A stretch of 64,000 bases of DNA. Source: Arthrobacter terrae. GTDB lineage: Bacteria; Actinomycetota; Actinomycetes; Actinomycetales; Micrococcaceae. Within the stretch, counting starts at the first letter, position 1; every line of letters starts with the position of its first letter. Below, piece after piece: positions 36,777 to 45,898 of the stretch. The notes under the pieces are model-generated. The model saw only the letters and a list, made by a program, of their open reading frames with translations, was not told the DNA's origin and searched no databases. A program made the translations under genes and the position numbers. The DNA is taken from positions 1 through 64,000 of the forward strand of contig NZ_JADNYM010000020.1 of assembly GCF_015708085.1 (NCBI RefSeq). The letters are read 5' to 3'.

Positions 36777-38809
36777 TTCCCGTGCCCGGTGCGTCAGGAA
36801 ACGACCAGGACAATCTGAACGGCGGCGGCAAAACAACGCCGACAAACGCATCGTCCGGGACCGGGACGCTCGCAAACCTGCTGCACGAGCAGCGTCGGTT
36901 CCCGCCGTCGTCGGACTTCACGGCGCAGGCCAACGTCACCGCAGAGGCGTACGCCCAGGCAGATGCGGATTATCAGGCGTTCTGGGACCGCGAGGCCGGC
37001 CGCCTGGCCTGGGCACAGCAATGGACAAACGTACTGGACTGGTCCAACCCGCCGTTCGCCAAATGGTTTGTCGGCGGCAAACTCAACGCCGCATACAACT
37101 GCCTTGACCGGCATGTCGAGGCCGGGCGCGGGGACAAGGTGGCCTACTACTTCGAGGGCGAAGGCGGAGACACCCGGACCATTACCTATGCGCAGCTGAC
37201 GGACATGGTCTGCCAGGCCGCGAACACCCTGGCTGACCTCGGAGTTAAAGCCGGTGACCGGGTGGCCATCTACATGCCGATGATCCCGGAGACCGTCGTG
37301 GCAATGCTGGCCTGCGCCCGGATCGGCGCGCCGCACACCGTCGTGTTCGGCGGATTCTCCGCAGACGCCCTGCGCACCCGCATCCACGACTGTGACGCAC
37401 GCATTGTCATTACCGCCGACGGCGGCTACCGGCGCGGGCAGCCGGCTGGCCTGAAGTCCGCCGTCGACGAAGCGCTGCTCGACTGCCCGGATGTGCGCAG
37501 CGTGCTGGTGGTCCGGCGCACCGGACAGGACGTCGCATGGGAGGACGGGCGCGACATCTGGTGGCATGACTCGGTGGAGCAGGCCAGCACGCACCACCAC
37601 GCCGAGCCCTTCGACGCCGAACATCCGCTGTACGTCATGTACACCTCCGGCACCACGGGAAAGCCCAAGGGCATCCTGCACACCACCGGCGGCTACCTGA
37701 CGGGCTGCGCCTACACCCACTGGGCGGTTTTCGATCTCAAGGCGGAGACGGACGTTTTCTGGACGGCGGCGGACATCGGCTGGGTCACCGGGCACAGCTA
37801 CATCGTCTACGGACCGCTGGCCAACGGCGCAACCTCCGTCCTGTACGAGGGCACTCCGGACACGCCGCATCAGGGCCGCTGGTGGGAAATCATCGACAAA
37901 TACAAGGTCACGCTGCTGTACTGCGCGCCGACCGCCATCCGGACATTCATGAAATGGGGAGCGCAGATCCCCGACAAGTACAGTCTCGCCAGCCTGCGGC
38001 TGATCGGTTCCGTGGGCGAGCCGATCAATCCGGCCGCTTACATCTGGTACCGCGACACGATAGGGCATGGCCGCACGCCGGTGGTGGACACGTGGTGGCA
38101 GACGGAAACCGGTTCGATTGTGGTCAGCCCACTGCCCGGAGTCACCGCCGGAAAGCCCGGGGCGGCCATGAAGGCGCTGCCGGGCTTCCGAGTCGACGTG
38201 GTGGACGACGAGGGCCAGCCCGTGCCCAACGGCTCCGGCGGCTACCTGGTGCTCACCCAGCCATGGCCGGCCATGCTGCGCACCATCTGGGGCGACGACG
38301 ATCGATACGTCAGCACCTATTGGTCCCGTTTCCCCGGGCTGTATTTTGCCGGTGATGGTGCAAAGAAGGACGACGACGGCGACATCTGGGTCCTGGGGCG
38401 GGTGGACGATGTGATGAACGTTTCCGGTCACCGGCTCTCCACCACCGAGATCGAATCCGCGCTGGTCTCCCACCCCATCGTGGCCGAAGCCGCCGTCGTT
38501 GGTGCCACCGACGACATGACCGGGCAGGCAGTCGTCGCCTTTGTCATCCTGCGCAGCGAAGCCGGCGACGGCGGTCCGGACGTCGTCCAGCAGCTCCGTC
38601 AGCACGTGGCCAAGGAAATCGGGAAAATGGCCCGGCCGCGGCAGATCATGGTGGTCGCCGAGCTGCCGAAAACCCGTTCGGGAAAGATCATGCGGCGGCT
38701 GCTCAAGGACGTGGCGGAGAACCGCGAAATCGGGGACGTGACCACGCTGGCGGATTCCACCGTCATGGAGCTGATCCGTTCCAGCATGCCCGGAATGGAG
38801 TCACAGTAG
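36773..38809 (+). CDS. acs: Acetyl-CoA synthetase
   Basis: Acs activates acetate to acetyl-CoA via acetyl-AMP. The 678-residue protein has YTSGTTGKPKGI (ATP loop), DTWWQTETGS, the AMP-binding YFAGDGAKKDDDGDIWVLGR and the catalytic lysine in PKTRSGKIMRR, which is the residue acetylated for control in many bacteria. The tryptophan that restricts the acyl pocket to acetate is in WWQTE. The GTG at 36773 overlaps the satP stop. A weakly conserved, Asn/Gly-rich leader of about 30 residues precedes the core. Confidence 0.95.
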   Translation: MIPVPGASGNDQDNLNGGGKTTPTNASSGTGTLANLLHEQRRFPPSSDFTAQANVTAEAYAQADADYQAFWDREAGRLAWAQQWTNVLDWSNPPFAKWFVGGKLNAAYNCLDRHVEAGRGDKVAYYFEGEGGDTRTITYAQLTDMVCQAANTLADLGVKAGDRVAIYMPMIPETVVAMLACARIGAPHTVVFGGFSADALRTRIHDCDARIVITADGGYRRGQPAGLKSAVDEALLDCPDVRSVLVVRRTGQDVAWEDGRDIWWHDSVEQASTHHHAEPFDAEHPLYVMYTSGTTGKPKGILHTTGGYLTGCAYTHWAVFDLKAETDVFWTAADIGWVTGHSYIVYGPLANGATSVLYEGTPDTPHQGRWWEIIDKYKVTLLYCAPTAIRTFMKWGAQIPDKYSLASLRLIGSVGEPINPAAYIWYRDTIGHGRTPVVDTWWQTETGSIVVSPLPGVTAGKPGAAMKALPGFRVDVVDDEGQPVPNGSGGYLVLTQPWPAMLRTIWGDDDRYVSTYWSRFPGLYFAGDGAKKDDDGDIWVLGRVDDVMNVSGHRLSTTEIESALVSHPIVAEAAVVGATDDMTGQAVVAFVILRSEAGDGGPDVVQQLRQHVAKEIGKMARPRQIMVVAELPKTRSGKIMRRLLKDVAENREIGDVTTLADSTVMELIRSSMPGMESQ

Positions 38810-38865
38810 CGCCTGGCCGCCTTCCAATTGGCCTCAGCAGCGGCGGGACTTCATAAGCTTGACGG

Positions 38866-39432
38866 ATGCAACGACTAGCCAGGGTCCTAACCGAAGTCTT
38901 TTCTCCCACCGTTGTGGTTTCCGCGTTTTTGCTGACCACCGGAGCGGTGTCTGACGGGTGGCGCGGTCTCTGGTTTGGACTGCTGGCAGCGTTCTTTACC
39001 GCCGTAGGACCGTTTGCCGGCGTTGTCCTCGCGACCCGACTGGGTAAAGTCTCCGATCATCACGTTGGAAACCGCCGGCAACGGCTGCCCATACTTCTGG
39101 GCGCCATGGTCTCGGGTTTCTGTGGACTGGTACTCCTGCTCCTGCTCGGAGCCCCGCGCGTCTCGATTGTTGGACTGCTGAGCGTAATCTTCGGAATGGT
39201 GATTGTCGGTGCCGTGAACGCGTTCTGGAAATTGTCAGTCCATGTATCCGTGGTCACGTTTGCAGCCGTCGCTTCGGTTCTGACCCTCGGATCAGGCTTC
39301 CTGCCCGCGCTGCTGATTCCCGCCGCAGTCGGCTGGTCCCGGGTGAAGCTCAGTGACCACTCCACGGCCCAAGTCCTCGTCGGGATACCGGCAGGGTGCA
39401 TAGTCGCTGCGGCATATGCCGGGTTCCTCTAA
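38866..39432 (+). CDS. Multi-span membrane protein with PAP2-like motifs
   Basis: The 188-residue protein has five to six spans. Between them are motifs in the order of a PAP2 phosphatase: NRRQRLP, then KLSVHVSVVT in place of SGH, then SRVKLSDHSTAQVLVG, which carries Arg and His with Gln where the family has Asp. The changes may abolish phosphatase action or reflect a divergent lipid-linked substrate. It lies 57 bp after acs and is followed by a strong terminator. Confidence 0.6.
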   Translation: MQRLARVLTEVFSPTVVVSAFLLTTGAVSDGWRGLWFGLLAAFFTAVGPFAGVVLATRLGKVSDHHVGNRRQRLPILLGAMVSGFCGLVLLLLLGAPRVSIVGLLSVIFGMVIVGAVNAFWKLSVHVSVVTFAAVASVLTLGSGFLPALLIPAAVGWSRVKLSDHSTAQVLVGIPAGCIVAAAYAGFL

Positions 39433-39450
39433 GTCTCCTGAGAAATGAGA

Positions 39451-39492
39451 AAAGCCCCTCTGACCGGCATTTGAGCTGGTCAGCGGGGCTTT
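39451..39492. terminator. Bidirectional intrinsic terminator
   Basis: AAAGCCCC-T-CTGACC (39451-39465) pairs with GGTCAG-C-GGGGCTTT (39478-39492). T-rich sequence follows on both strands. It ends the acs-side transcript rightward and the tRNA-Val(CAC) transcript leftward. Confidence 0.88.
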
Positions 39493-39500
39493 CTCGTGGG

Positions 39501-39572
39501 TGGGCGATACTGGGTTCGAACCAGTGACCTCTTCGGTGTGAACGAAGCGCGCTACCACTGCGCCAATCGCCC
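39501..39572 (-). tRNA. tRNA-Val (anticodon CAC)
   Basis: A full cloverleaf reads on the minus strand: acceptor GGGCGAT/ATCGCCC, D arm GCGC-AGTGGTA-GCGC, anticodon loop TTCACAC giving CAC, T arm ACTGG-TTCGAAC-CCAGT and discriminator A. CCA is not encoded. Confidence 0.95.
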
Positions 39573-39978
39573 GCATGACCCGGCGGCCGGGAAGGCCACT
39601 CAAGCACTGCGTTGCATCAAAATCCTAACGGATACCGGCGTGGGCTCATAATCAAGCCGACGCCGGCCCACGAAGCAGCGGCTGCTCCGCCGGGACGGCG
39701 TTGCCCGGCAGCGTTCCCGCGGCCCGGTACCCGCTTCACCTCCGGCCTTGAAGAGCTACAAAATTACAGGGATGTAATCCACAAATTCCCCGCCGTTGCG
39801 GGCCTGCAGGGTGCACTTGTCTCCCTTCTGGTACCCCTGCGGCCGCTCAATTTGGTGTTTGGCTGAACCTTCTGTACAGTTTTTCTAGCAAGGAACGCCA
39901 CGAACGCTTCAGCAGGAACGAAGCGGGAATGGAAACTGCAGAGAACTCAGTTATTGAGGGATCAACGTTGTTCCTTAT
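39573..39978. other. 406-bp gap between divergent tRNA genes
   Basis: No supported protein-coding gene is present; frames here have poor starts and no ribosome binding sites. It must contain the promoter of tRNA-Val(CAC) leftward and of the tRNA-Gly-Cys-Val set rightward. The latter is listed at 39852-39880. Confidence 0.5.
39852..39880 (+). promoter_or_regulatory. Probable promoter of the tRNA-Gly-Cys-Val operon
   Basis: TTGGTG (39852-39857) and TACAGT (39875-39880) are separated by 17 bp, followed by a T-run. This gives a start point about 90 nt before tRNA-Gly. Confidence 0.45.
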
Positions 39979-40050
39979 GCGGATGTGGCTCAGTGGTAGA
40001 GCATCACCTTGCCAAGGTGAGGGTCGCGAGTTCGAATCTCGTCATCCGCT
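39979..40050 (+). tRNA. tRNA-Gly (anticodon GCC)
   Basis: Acceptor GCGGATG/CATCCGC, D arm GCTC-AGTGGTA-GAGC, anticodon loop TTGCCAA giving GCC, T arm GCGAG-TTCGAAT-CTCGT and discriminator T, which is typical of glycine tRNAs. CCA is not encoded. Confidence 0.96.
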
Positions 40051-40137
40051 CGCAGGACACTGTCGGAAAGTGTTCGGAGCATTATGGTTGGGTGGATTGA
40101 ATAATCTGCTCAATTCTGGGTTTCCGGACCAAAACAC

Positions 40138-40208
40138 GGTGGGGTGGCCGAGAGGCGAGGCAGCGGCCTGCAAAGCCGCGTACACGGGTTCGAATCCCGT
40201 TCCCACCT
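40138..40208 (+). tRNA. tRNA-Cys (anticodon GCA)
   Basis: Acceptor GGTGGGG pairs with TCCCACC (one G-U), the anticodon loop CTGCAAA gives GCA, the T arm is CGGG-TTCGAAT-CCCG and the discriminator is T as expected for cysteine. CCA is encoded at 40209-40211. Confidence 0.95.
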
Positions 40209-40258
40209 CCACTTCACCGCAGTAAACAGGTTTCAGCAGGTTTTCCTGGTGCTGATCT

Positions 40259-40330
40259 GGGCGATTGGCGCAGCGGTAGCGCGCTTCCCTGACACGGAAG
40301 AGGTCACTGGTTCGATCCCAGTATCGCCCA
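40259..40330 (+). tRNA. tRNA-Val (anticodon GAC)
   Basis: Acceptor GGGCGAT/ATCGCCC, anticodon loop CTGACAC giving GAC, T arm ACTGG-TTCGATC-CCAGT and discriminator A. CCA is encoded at 40331-40333. The body is nearly identical to tRNA-Val(CAC) at 39572-39501, pointing to a duplication of the valine tRNA. Confidence 0.96.
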
Positions 40331-40337
40331 CCACAGC

Positions 40338-40366
40338 AAGCAGCTTCGTGAAGAAGCTGCTTTTTT
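40338..40366 (+). terminator. Intrinsic terminator of the tRNA operon
   Basis: AAGCAGCTT (40338-40346) pairs with AAGCTGCTT (40354-40362) and is followed by a run of six T residues. It lies directly after tRNA-Val(GAC). Confidence 0.93.
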
Positions 40367-40468
40367 GTTGCCCGGACACGCGCTTGGCAGCCTTGGCACC
40401 GGCCGGGATCTGCGCTTAGACTTATTGAGCTGGAGCAAAATAGCTCCCACGAGTGAAGGGAGGTGCCC

Positions 40469-40699
40469 GTGAGTGTTTTTGACGACATCAAGGGCAAGGC
40501 CGCGGGACTGGTCAACGGCAACGAGGCTGCGATCAGGAACGGCATCGACAAGGCCGGGAACTTCATCGATAGTAAGACCGGTGACAAGTTCAAGGACAAG
40601 GTCGACGGCGTCCAGAACGCTGCGCACGGCTTCGTCGGCAAGGTGGGCGGTAACCCGAACACCAATACCGACGAAAGCACTGGGGATCGTCCCGCTTAG
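40469..40699 (+). CDS. Small Rv0909-like antitoxin-type protein
   Basis: The 76-residue acidic/basic helical protein (MSVFDDIKGKAAGLV..., then IDKAGNFIDSKTGDKFKDKVDG) resembles the Rv0909/MT0933-like antitoxin family of actinobacteria. No toxin gene lies beside it: the next gene is zapE on the other strand. I chose the GTG at 40469 because GGGAGG is five bases upstream; a GTG at 40463 overlaps that site. It may be an orphan antitoxin or a stress-related small protein. Confidence 0.75.
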   Translation: MSVFDDIKGKAAGLVNGNEAAIRNGIDKAGNFIDSKTGDKFKDKVDGVQNAAHGFVGKVGGNPNTNTDESTGDRPA

Positions 40700-40730
40700 A
40701 ACTCCCTTAGCCTGAGAATTGCGTCAAAGG

Positions 40731-40766
40731 AGCGCTGGCCCTGCCGAGAGGCAGTGCCAGCGCTTT
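40731..40766. terminator. Hairpin terminator between the small antitoxin-type gene and zapE
   Basis: AGCGCTGGC (40731-40739) pairs with GCCAGCGCT (40756-40764), with an inner GCC/GGC pair in the loop, followed by TT. It separates convergent genes and could serve both. Confidence 0.7.
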
Positions 40767-40806
40767 GGCGTTTAAGACGTTGGGGCAGCTTTAGGCCGGA
40801 GGCAGG

Positions 40807-41862
40807 TCAGCTGGCCTCCTGCTTTTGGCCCTCCCGAACCAGTGCAGTCAGCCGGGAGACCGCACGGTAGTACTTCTTCAGGTATCCCCCGGCCATCATT
40901 TCCGGCGTGAACAGCGAATCGAAGGGAACCCCGCTGGCCAGAATCGGTACGTCGCGGTCATAGAGGCGGTCCGCAAGTACCACGAAGCGCAGTGCAACGG
41001 ACTGTTCGCTGATGGTTTCCACGTCCCGCCATACGACGGCGTCGATGCCGTCCAGCAGTTGGCGGTAGCGGCTGGGATGGACCGCCGACAAGTGATTCAC
41101 CAAGGTTTTAAAATCATCCAGGGCCACGGTCTTCTCCGCGAATTCAGCTTTGATCACGGCGTTCAGATCGCTGTTGGACAGCGGCTGCGGCGGAGTGGGC
41201 AGGCCGCGGTGGCGGTAATCCTCCCCATCGATCCTGACAACCTCGAACTGGTCGGCCAGCACCTGAATTTCGCGCTGAAAGTCAACGGCGGCAAACCTGC
41301 CCTCGCCAAGCGAACCCGGAAGCGTGTTGGAAGTGGCGGCGAGTTTGACTCCGGCGTCCGCGAGTTCGCGCATCAGCCGGGACATCAGCACGGTGTCGCC
41401 GGGGTCATCAAGCTCAAATTCGTCGATGCACACCAGCTTGTAGCTGCTCAACGCTTCGACCGTCTTACGGAAGGACAGCGCGCCCACCAGATTCGTGTAT
41501 TCAACAAAGGTCCCAAACGCCTTTGGGCCTTCGGATGCATGCCAAAGCGAGGCGAGCAGGTGGGTCTTGCCCACACCGAACCCGCCATCGAGGTAGAAGC
41601 CGGACCGCACGGCGGGCTTCTTCGCTGCGAAGAGCTTCCGCAGCCCTTTGGGCTCCGGGATATTAATGGACTCCGCGAAACGTTCCATGGCCCTGACCGC
41701 CGTGGTTTGCGACGGCTGCGCGGGATCAGGGCGATAGCTGGCGAACGAAACGGAGCCAAAGCGCGCAGAGGGATAGAAGCCCTTGAGAAGCTCGTCCACC
41801 GTCACAGACGGCATACGTGCGGAAAGGTGCTCAAGCTGTGCCAAGGGGCGGTATCCATTCAT
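40807..41862 (-). CDS. zapE: ZapE-type AFG1-like ATPase
   Basis: The protein belongs to the AFG1/ZapE P-loop ATPases; in E. coli ZapE acts on the FtsZ ring. Walker A is GGFGVGKTHLLASLWH and Walker B is LVCIDEFELDDPGD, followed by sensor-like LAATSNTLPGSLGEGRF. Domain order and length fit the family. The ATG at 41862 (351 residues) agrees best with the family start; the frame is open to a GTG at 41913. It is divergent from sseA. Confidence 0.9.
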   Translation of the reverse strand: MNGYRPLAQLEHLSARMPSVTVDELLKGFYPSARFGSVSFASYRPDPAQPSQTTAVRAMERFAESINIPEPKGLRKLFAAKKPAVRSGFYLDGGFGVGKTHLLASLWHASEGPKAFGTFVEYTNLVGALSFRKTVEALSSYKLVCIDEFELDDPGDTVLMSRLMRELADAGVKLAATSNTLPGSLGEGRFAAVDFQREIQVLADQFEVVRIDGEDYRHRGLPTPPQPLSNSDLNAVIKAEFAEKTVALDDFKTLVNHLSAVHPSRYRQLLDGIDAVVWRDVETISEQSVALRFVVLADRLYDRDVPILASGVPFDSLFTPEMMAGGYLKKYYRAVSRLTALVREGQKQEAS

Positions 41863-42028
41863 CTCGGTGCGGGTTGGTGCCCCCGCAGCCGCTATTTCGC
41901 GGTGCGGGTGCACAGCAAGAATACCGCCGGAGATGTTGCGTTACGTTAACGGGTGCGGAAGCCTTGCGGCCCGCAGGTGGTTAAGCTGAGGTAAAGGCCG
42001 AAAGATCACCACGAGATTAAGGACCCTC

Positions 42029-42946
42029 ATGCCGATTGCAGCAGAGACCAACGAAAAATTTGCCGCGTATGCACATCCGGACCGGCTGGTTTCCACCCAG
42101 TGGCTCGCCGATGCATTGGAAGCCGGCGCCGAGAGGGATGGTTCCCTGGTCCTGGTCGAGTCCGATGAGGACGTATTGCTGTATGAAACCGGTCACATTC
42201 CCGGTGCAGTGAAAATCGACTGGCACACCGACCTCAACGATGAAGTCACCCGTGACTACGTCGATGCGGCCACCTTCGCCAGACTTGCCGGTTCCAAAGG
42301 CATCTCCCGGGACTCCACCGTGGTGATCTACGGTGATAAGTCGAACTGGTGGGCCGCCTATGCACTGTGGGTCTTTACGCTCTTTGGCCACGAGGACGTC
42401 CGCCTCCTGGACGGCGGCCGGGATAAATGGATTGCCGAGGGCCGCGAACTGACCACCGCGGCGCCCACGGTCAACGCGGCCAGCTACCCCGTTGTCGAGC
42501 GGTCCGACACCCCGATCCGTGCCTTCAAGGACGATGTGCTGGCCCATCTGGGCCAGCCCTTGATCGATGTGCGGTCCCCGGAGGAGTACACCGGCCAACG
42601 CACACATATGCCCGCCTATCCGCAGGAAGGTGCGATGCGCGGGGGGCACATTCCAACCGCCGCGTCCATCCCGTGGGGCCGGGCCGCTGCCGCTGACGGC
42701 ACCTACCGCAGCCGCGAAGAACTCGAAAACCTTTATCTTGGCGAAGCCGGACTCAAGCCAGGAGATGACGTGATCGCGTACTGCCGAATCGGCGAGCGGT
42801 CCAGCCATACCTGGTTCGCGCTCAAATACCTGCTGGGTTTCGACTCGGTGCGTAACTATGACGGTTCGTGGACCGAATGGGGCAATGCCGTTCGCGTCCC
42901 GATCGCCAAAGGCCCCGAACGCGGCGGACTGCCGACTGCAGGCTGA
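42029..42946 (+). CDS. sseA: Thiosulfate/3-mercaptopyruvate sulfurtransferase
   Basis: Two rhodanese domains are present: an N-terminal inactive one (about 20-135) and a C-terminal active one with the catalytic Cys in [15 protein letters not shown]. The loop CRIGERS is of the thiosulfate-type found in actinobacterial SseA. At 305 residues it is standard. It lies 100 bp before sufE, a pairing conserved in actinobacteria (Mycobacterium Rv3283-Rv3284), suggesting joint handling of persulfide sulfur. Confidence 0.92.
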   Translation: MPIAAETNEKFAAYAHPDRLVSTQWLADALEAGAERDGSLVLVESDEDVLLYETGHIPGAVKIDWHTDLNDEVTRDYVDAATFARLAGSKGISRDSTVVIYGDKSNWWAAYALWVFTLFGHEDVRLLDGGRDKWIAEGRELTTAAPTVNAASYPVVERSDTPIRAFKDDVLAHLGQPLIDVRSPEEYTGQRTHMPAYPQEGAMRGGHIPTAASIPWGRAAAADGTYRSREELENLYLGEAGLKPGDDVIAYCRIGERSSHTWFALKYLLGFDSVRNYDGSWTEWGNAVRVPIAKGPERGGLPTAG

Positions 42947-43049
42947 CCGCCGTCGGACTCCAGCACCCAGTAACCGCGCCTCCAGAACCGCGGCCAAATA
43001 ATTGCCGCCGGCTAACCGCGCCGGCGGAAATCTGAGTAGGCTGGTTTCG

Positions 43050-43496
43050 ATGACTACTACAGCTGCACTGCCTCCCGCCTTGGCGGAGATTGTTGACGAC
43101 TTCCAGGCCCTCGAAGAACCCGATCGGCTCCTGCTGCTGCTGGAGTTCTCCCGCGGGCTGCCGGCTCTTCCAGAGCGTTTGAGCGATCATCCGGAGCTGC
43201 TGGAACAGGTGGTGGAGTGCCAGACCCCGCTGTTCCTGACGGTCGAGACCGAAAAGGGCGACGACGGCGACGTGATCCGGCTCTTCTTCAAGGCACCCCA
43301 GGAGGCGCCGACCACGCGCGGTTTCGCCGGCGTCCTGCATGAGGGCCTGGATGGTCTTCCGGCCGCGACGATTCTGGCTGTTCCGGATGACATGCCGGAT
43401 CTGCTGGGTCTGACCCGGGCGATCACTCCGCTGCGGATGCGCGGAATGTCCGCCATGCTGGGGCGGATCAAGCGCAAGGTCGCGGCGGCCGGCTAG
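43050..43496 (+). CDS. sufE: SufE-family sulfur-acceptor protein
   Basis: SufE accepts persulfide sulfur for iron-sulfur cluster building. The 148-residue protein has the family pattern, with the acceptor Cys in LLEQVVECQTPLFLTVE and the conserved RGFAGVLHEGL segment. The ATG at 43050 starts the usual helix; the longer frame upstream is not supported. The C-terminal LRMRGMSAMLGRIKRKV is typical. Its end overlaps the end of the convergent hydrolase gene by four bases. Confidence 0.9.
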   Translation: MTTTAALPPALAEIVDDFQALEEPDRLLLLLEFSRGLPALPERLSDHPELLEQVVECQTPLFLTVETEKGDDGDVIRLFFKAPQEAPTTRGFAGVLHEGLDGLPAATILAVPDDMPDLLGLTRAITPLRMRGMSAMLGRIKRKVAAAG

Positions 43497-44803
43497 TCCT
43501 CCGGGCCCGACACCCTCGGCAGCTCATGGCGCCCCAGCCGCGGCTGCAGCCAATCGGTCACGACGGTTTCCCAGCGCTGTGGATCGACGTTCCACTCCTT
43601 CGTATGCAGGGCACGGCTGAAAAGCTCGATCGTCACCATCTCCGGATTGCGCAGTGCCAGTTCGGCTGAAGGCCCGTAAGGAACAAAATCATCGTCCACA
43701 CTGTGAATAATCAGTGTGGGAGTGCGCAGTTCCACCGCGCGGGCCACCCAGTCCATACTTTTCAGATCCACCGGCGCCGCCAGGCCGGTCAGACGGCGGC
43801 CCATGGGATGGCTGAGCATGAGCTGCCCGTACTGGCCGACGGCGGCTGGAATCCTGTTCAGCTCGGCCTGGTGCGCCAGCACGTCAACCCAACTAATCAC
43901 CGGTGCGTCCAGAACCATGGCCAGAATCACGTTCCGGTGCTTGCTGAGGTCGGCCGCCTGCAGCGCAATAGCGCCGCCCATCGAATAGCCGAAGAGCACC
44001 ACGTCCTTGGCCCCCTGCGAGAGCGCATACTCAATGGCAGCCTCTATGTCCGGCCACTCGGTGGCACCGAGTCCATAGCGGCCGTCCCCCGCGGCGGGTG
44101 CTTCGCCGTCGTTGCGGTAAGAGAGCAATAAGCTGTTCAGGCCAAGATCGTGGGCGGTCCGGACCGCCCGAAGCCCCTCGTTTCTGCTGGCGCCCCGTCC
44201 GTGCACCATGATGGCCCAGGTACGTTGTCCGGTCCCGGAGCGGAAGAGCCAGGCTGGTGCCGGGCCCACGGGCAGCTCCAGGGTGATGTCCTCGGCAGTC
44301 AGCCCCACGTCCTCGGGGCCGGCGTACACCGCCGAGCTCCACCAGCCGCGGGCAGCGTGCGCCAGCTCGGAGCCGCTGACCCGCAGCACCTCCCGGGTCA
44401 CCGTGCCTTCACGCGGCACGTAGGAGCGGATCCCGCCAATCACCGCGTGTCCGGCTCCCTTGTCAAAGAACAAGCTGTACGTCCCCGGCACCGTGGTTTC
44501 CGCCGTCGCCGGTAAGACCACCTCCAGGTCCATGCCGTCCCGGATCACGGCCAGGATGGGCAAATCCTGTTCGCGCTCCTTCGCGGGCGTCACCACCCGG
44601 CGGGCAAAGTAGGCGGCCAGCGCTGCGGTTGCAGTCAGCAGGACGGAGCCCGCACCCGCACCGATACCGATGCCGGCAAGGGTCCATTTCAGCCAGCCGG
44701 CCGGCGCGGCGGCCTGGGCCGGAACCGCGTGCGGGCGGCGGCGGGATACGTTCGAGGGCAGGGACCGGCTGCGCTGGGAAGTCGGCGGGGCTGAAGTCGG
44801 CAT
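43493..44803 (-). CDS. Membrane-anchored alpha/beta hydrolase
   Basis: After a short leader and one membrane span (about residues 33-60), the 436-residue protein has an external alpha/beta hydrolase domain: HGRGASRNEGLR (oxyanion side), nucleophile Ser in LFGYSMGGAIAL, Asp in IHSVDDDFVPY and His in ALHTKEWN. The substrate is unknown; similar actinobacterial proteins are annotated as lipases or peptidases. ATG 44803 avoids overlap with the divergent gene starting at 44914. Confidence 0.82.
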   Translation of the reverse strand: MPTSAPPTSQRSRSLPSNVSRRRPHAVPAQAAAPAGWLKWTLAGIGIGAGAGSVLLTATAALAAYFARRVVTPAKEREQDLPILAVIRDGMDLEVVLPATAETTVPGTYSLFFDKGAGHAVIGGIRSYVPREGTVTREVLRVSGSELAHAARGWWSSAVYAGPEDVGLTAEDITLELPVGPAPAWLFRSGTGQRTWAIMVHGRGASRNEGLRAVRTAHDLGLNSLLLSYRNDGEAPAAGDGRYGLGATEWPDIEAAIEYALSQGAKDVVLFGYSMGGAIALQAADLSKHRNVILAMVLDAPVISWVDVLAHQAELNRIPAAVGQYGQLMLSHPMGRRLTGLAAPVDLKSMDWVARAVELRTPTLIIHSVDDDFVPYGPSAELALRNPEMVTIELFSRALHTKEWNVDPQRWETVVTDWLQPRLGRHELPRVSGPED

Positions 44804-44913
44804 GTTTCCATTGTCGCCAACCGGACCGGGATCGTCGAGCGGCGCACCGCAGCTTGCTCCGGCGGGTGGCTGCAGAGACCTCGCCGGGTGCGTTGCTGAC
44901 ATACGCTTAGGCA

Positions 44914-45408
44914 ATGACTGATTCGATCATTATTCTCACCGAGGAACCGCTGGGCGACGTCGACGCGGAAAACATCACCCGGTTGTACGACGACGGCGAC
45001 GACGTAGCGCTGCAGCTGCTGGTTCCTGCCGACACCAAACGGAACCTGCTCGTGGACGTCGTCGACAGGCTGACCATGCTGGACCTGCCGGCAGTGCTCC
45101 GGGAGCTACGCGAGAAGGCCCCGGACAAGAAGACGGTCCGCGCCGAGGCAGCGCAGATTCTCGCCGTATCGCTGGCAACCTTGGAAAACGCCGGCGCGCG
45201 GGTCACCGGACAGGTATCGGAGGGAAACGCCGTTGACTCTCTGGTGGCGGCAGTGCGGGAAACCCAGGCCCGGCAGGCCGTCGTCGTGACCCGTCCGCAT
45301 GCTCTTGCGGATACCTTCCGGCAGGATTGGGCCAGCCAGGCACAGCACAAGCTTGGTCTCCCTGTGCTGCATCTTTACGCCGGCTCGGGATTTATTGGCG
45401 ACTCCTAA
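44914..45408 (+). CDS. Conserved actinobacterial protein of unknown function
   Basis: The 164-residue acidic cytoplasmic protein alternates strands and helices (SIIILTEE at the start, VALQLLVPAD, then RQAVVVTRPHAL), similar in layout to universal-stress-type alpha/beta folds but without a clear nucleotide-binding loop. Its ATG is only 110 bp from the divergent hydrolase start. It is followed by msrB after 13 bp. I do not recognise a specific function. Confidence 0.7.
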   Translation: MTDSIIILTEEPLGDVDAENITRLYDDGDDVALQLLVPADTKRNLLVDVVDRLTMLDLPAVLRELREKAPDKKTVRAEAAQILAVSLATLENAGARVTGQVSEGNAVDSLVAAVRETQARQAVVVTRPHALADTFRQDWASQAQHKLGLPVLHLYAGSGFIGDS

Positions 45409-45421
45409 GCGTTATGCCAAT

Positions 45422-45898
45422 ATGAGCAATCAGTTGAACGACCAGACGAACAAGAACCTCGGCACTGCTGACGGGGACGCCGTGACAGACCAGCCAGGAG
45501 TCGGCGGGGCCAAAACGGATCAGCAGTGGCGCGAAGAACTCACGCCGGCGGAGTTCGACGTGCTGCGGCGATCCGGAACGGAGCGACCGTTCACCGGCGA
45601 ATACTGGGACTCGCACACCGCCGGCGTTTACAAGTGCCGGGCCTGCGGTGCCGAACTGTTCACCAGCGGGGAGAAGTTTGATTCCTCCTGCGGCTGGCCA
45701 TCATTCTGGGCACCGCTGGCAGAGGGAAATGTCCGGTATATCCACGACCGGTCAATGGGAATGGACCGGGTCGAGGTCCGTTGCGCAAACTGTGATTCCC
45801 ACCTTGGCCATGTCTTTGAAGGTGAGGGTCTGGACAATCCGACCGATCAGCGCTTCTGCATCAATTCTGTCTCTTTGACATTGGTTCCTGCCTCCTAG
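45422..45898 (+). CDS. msrB: Peptide-methionine (R)-S-oxide reductase
   Basis: MsrB repairs R-methionine sulfoxide in proteins. The zinc ligands are CRACG and CANCD, the core is SCGWPSFW, the catalytic His lies in DSHLGHVF and the catalytic Cys in QRFCINSVSL. A 35-residue Asp/Gly-rich leader precedes the domain; start ATG 45422 is my choice, with GTG 45481 possible. The stop codon lies inside a set of 20-bp tandem repeats. Confidence 0.94.
   Translation: MSNQLNDQTNKNLGTADGDAVTDQPGVGGAKTDQQWREELTPAEFDVLRRSGTERPFTGEYWDSHTAGVYKCRACGAELFTSGEKFDSSCGWPSFWAPLAEGNVRYIHDRSMGMDRVEVRCANCDSHLGHVFEGEGLDNPTDQRFCINSVSLTLVPAS

Noticed and set aside
39612-40225. Open frames around and across the tRNA-Gly and tRNA-Cys genes
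   Set aside because: They overlap RNA genes or have no ribosome binding site and show no protein-like pattern.
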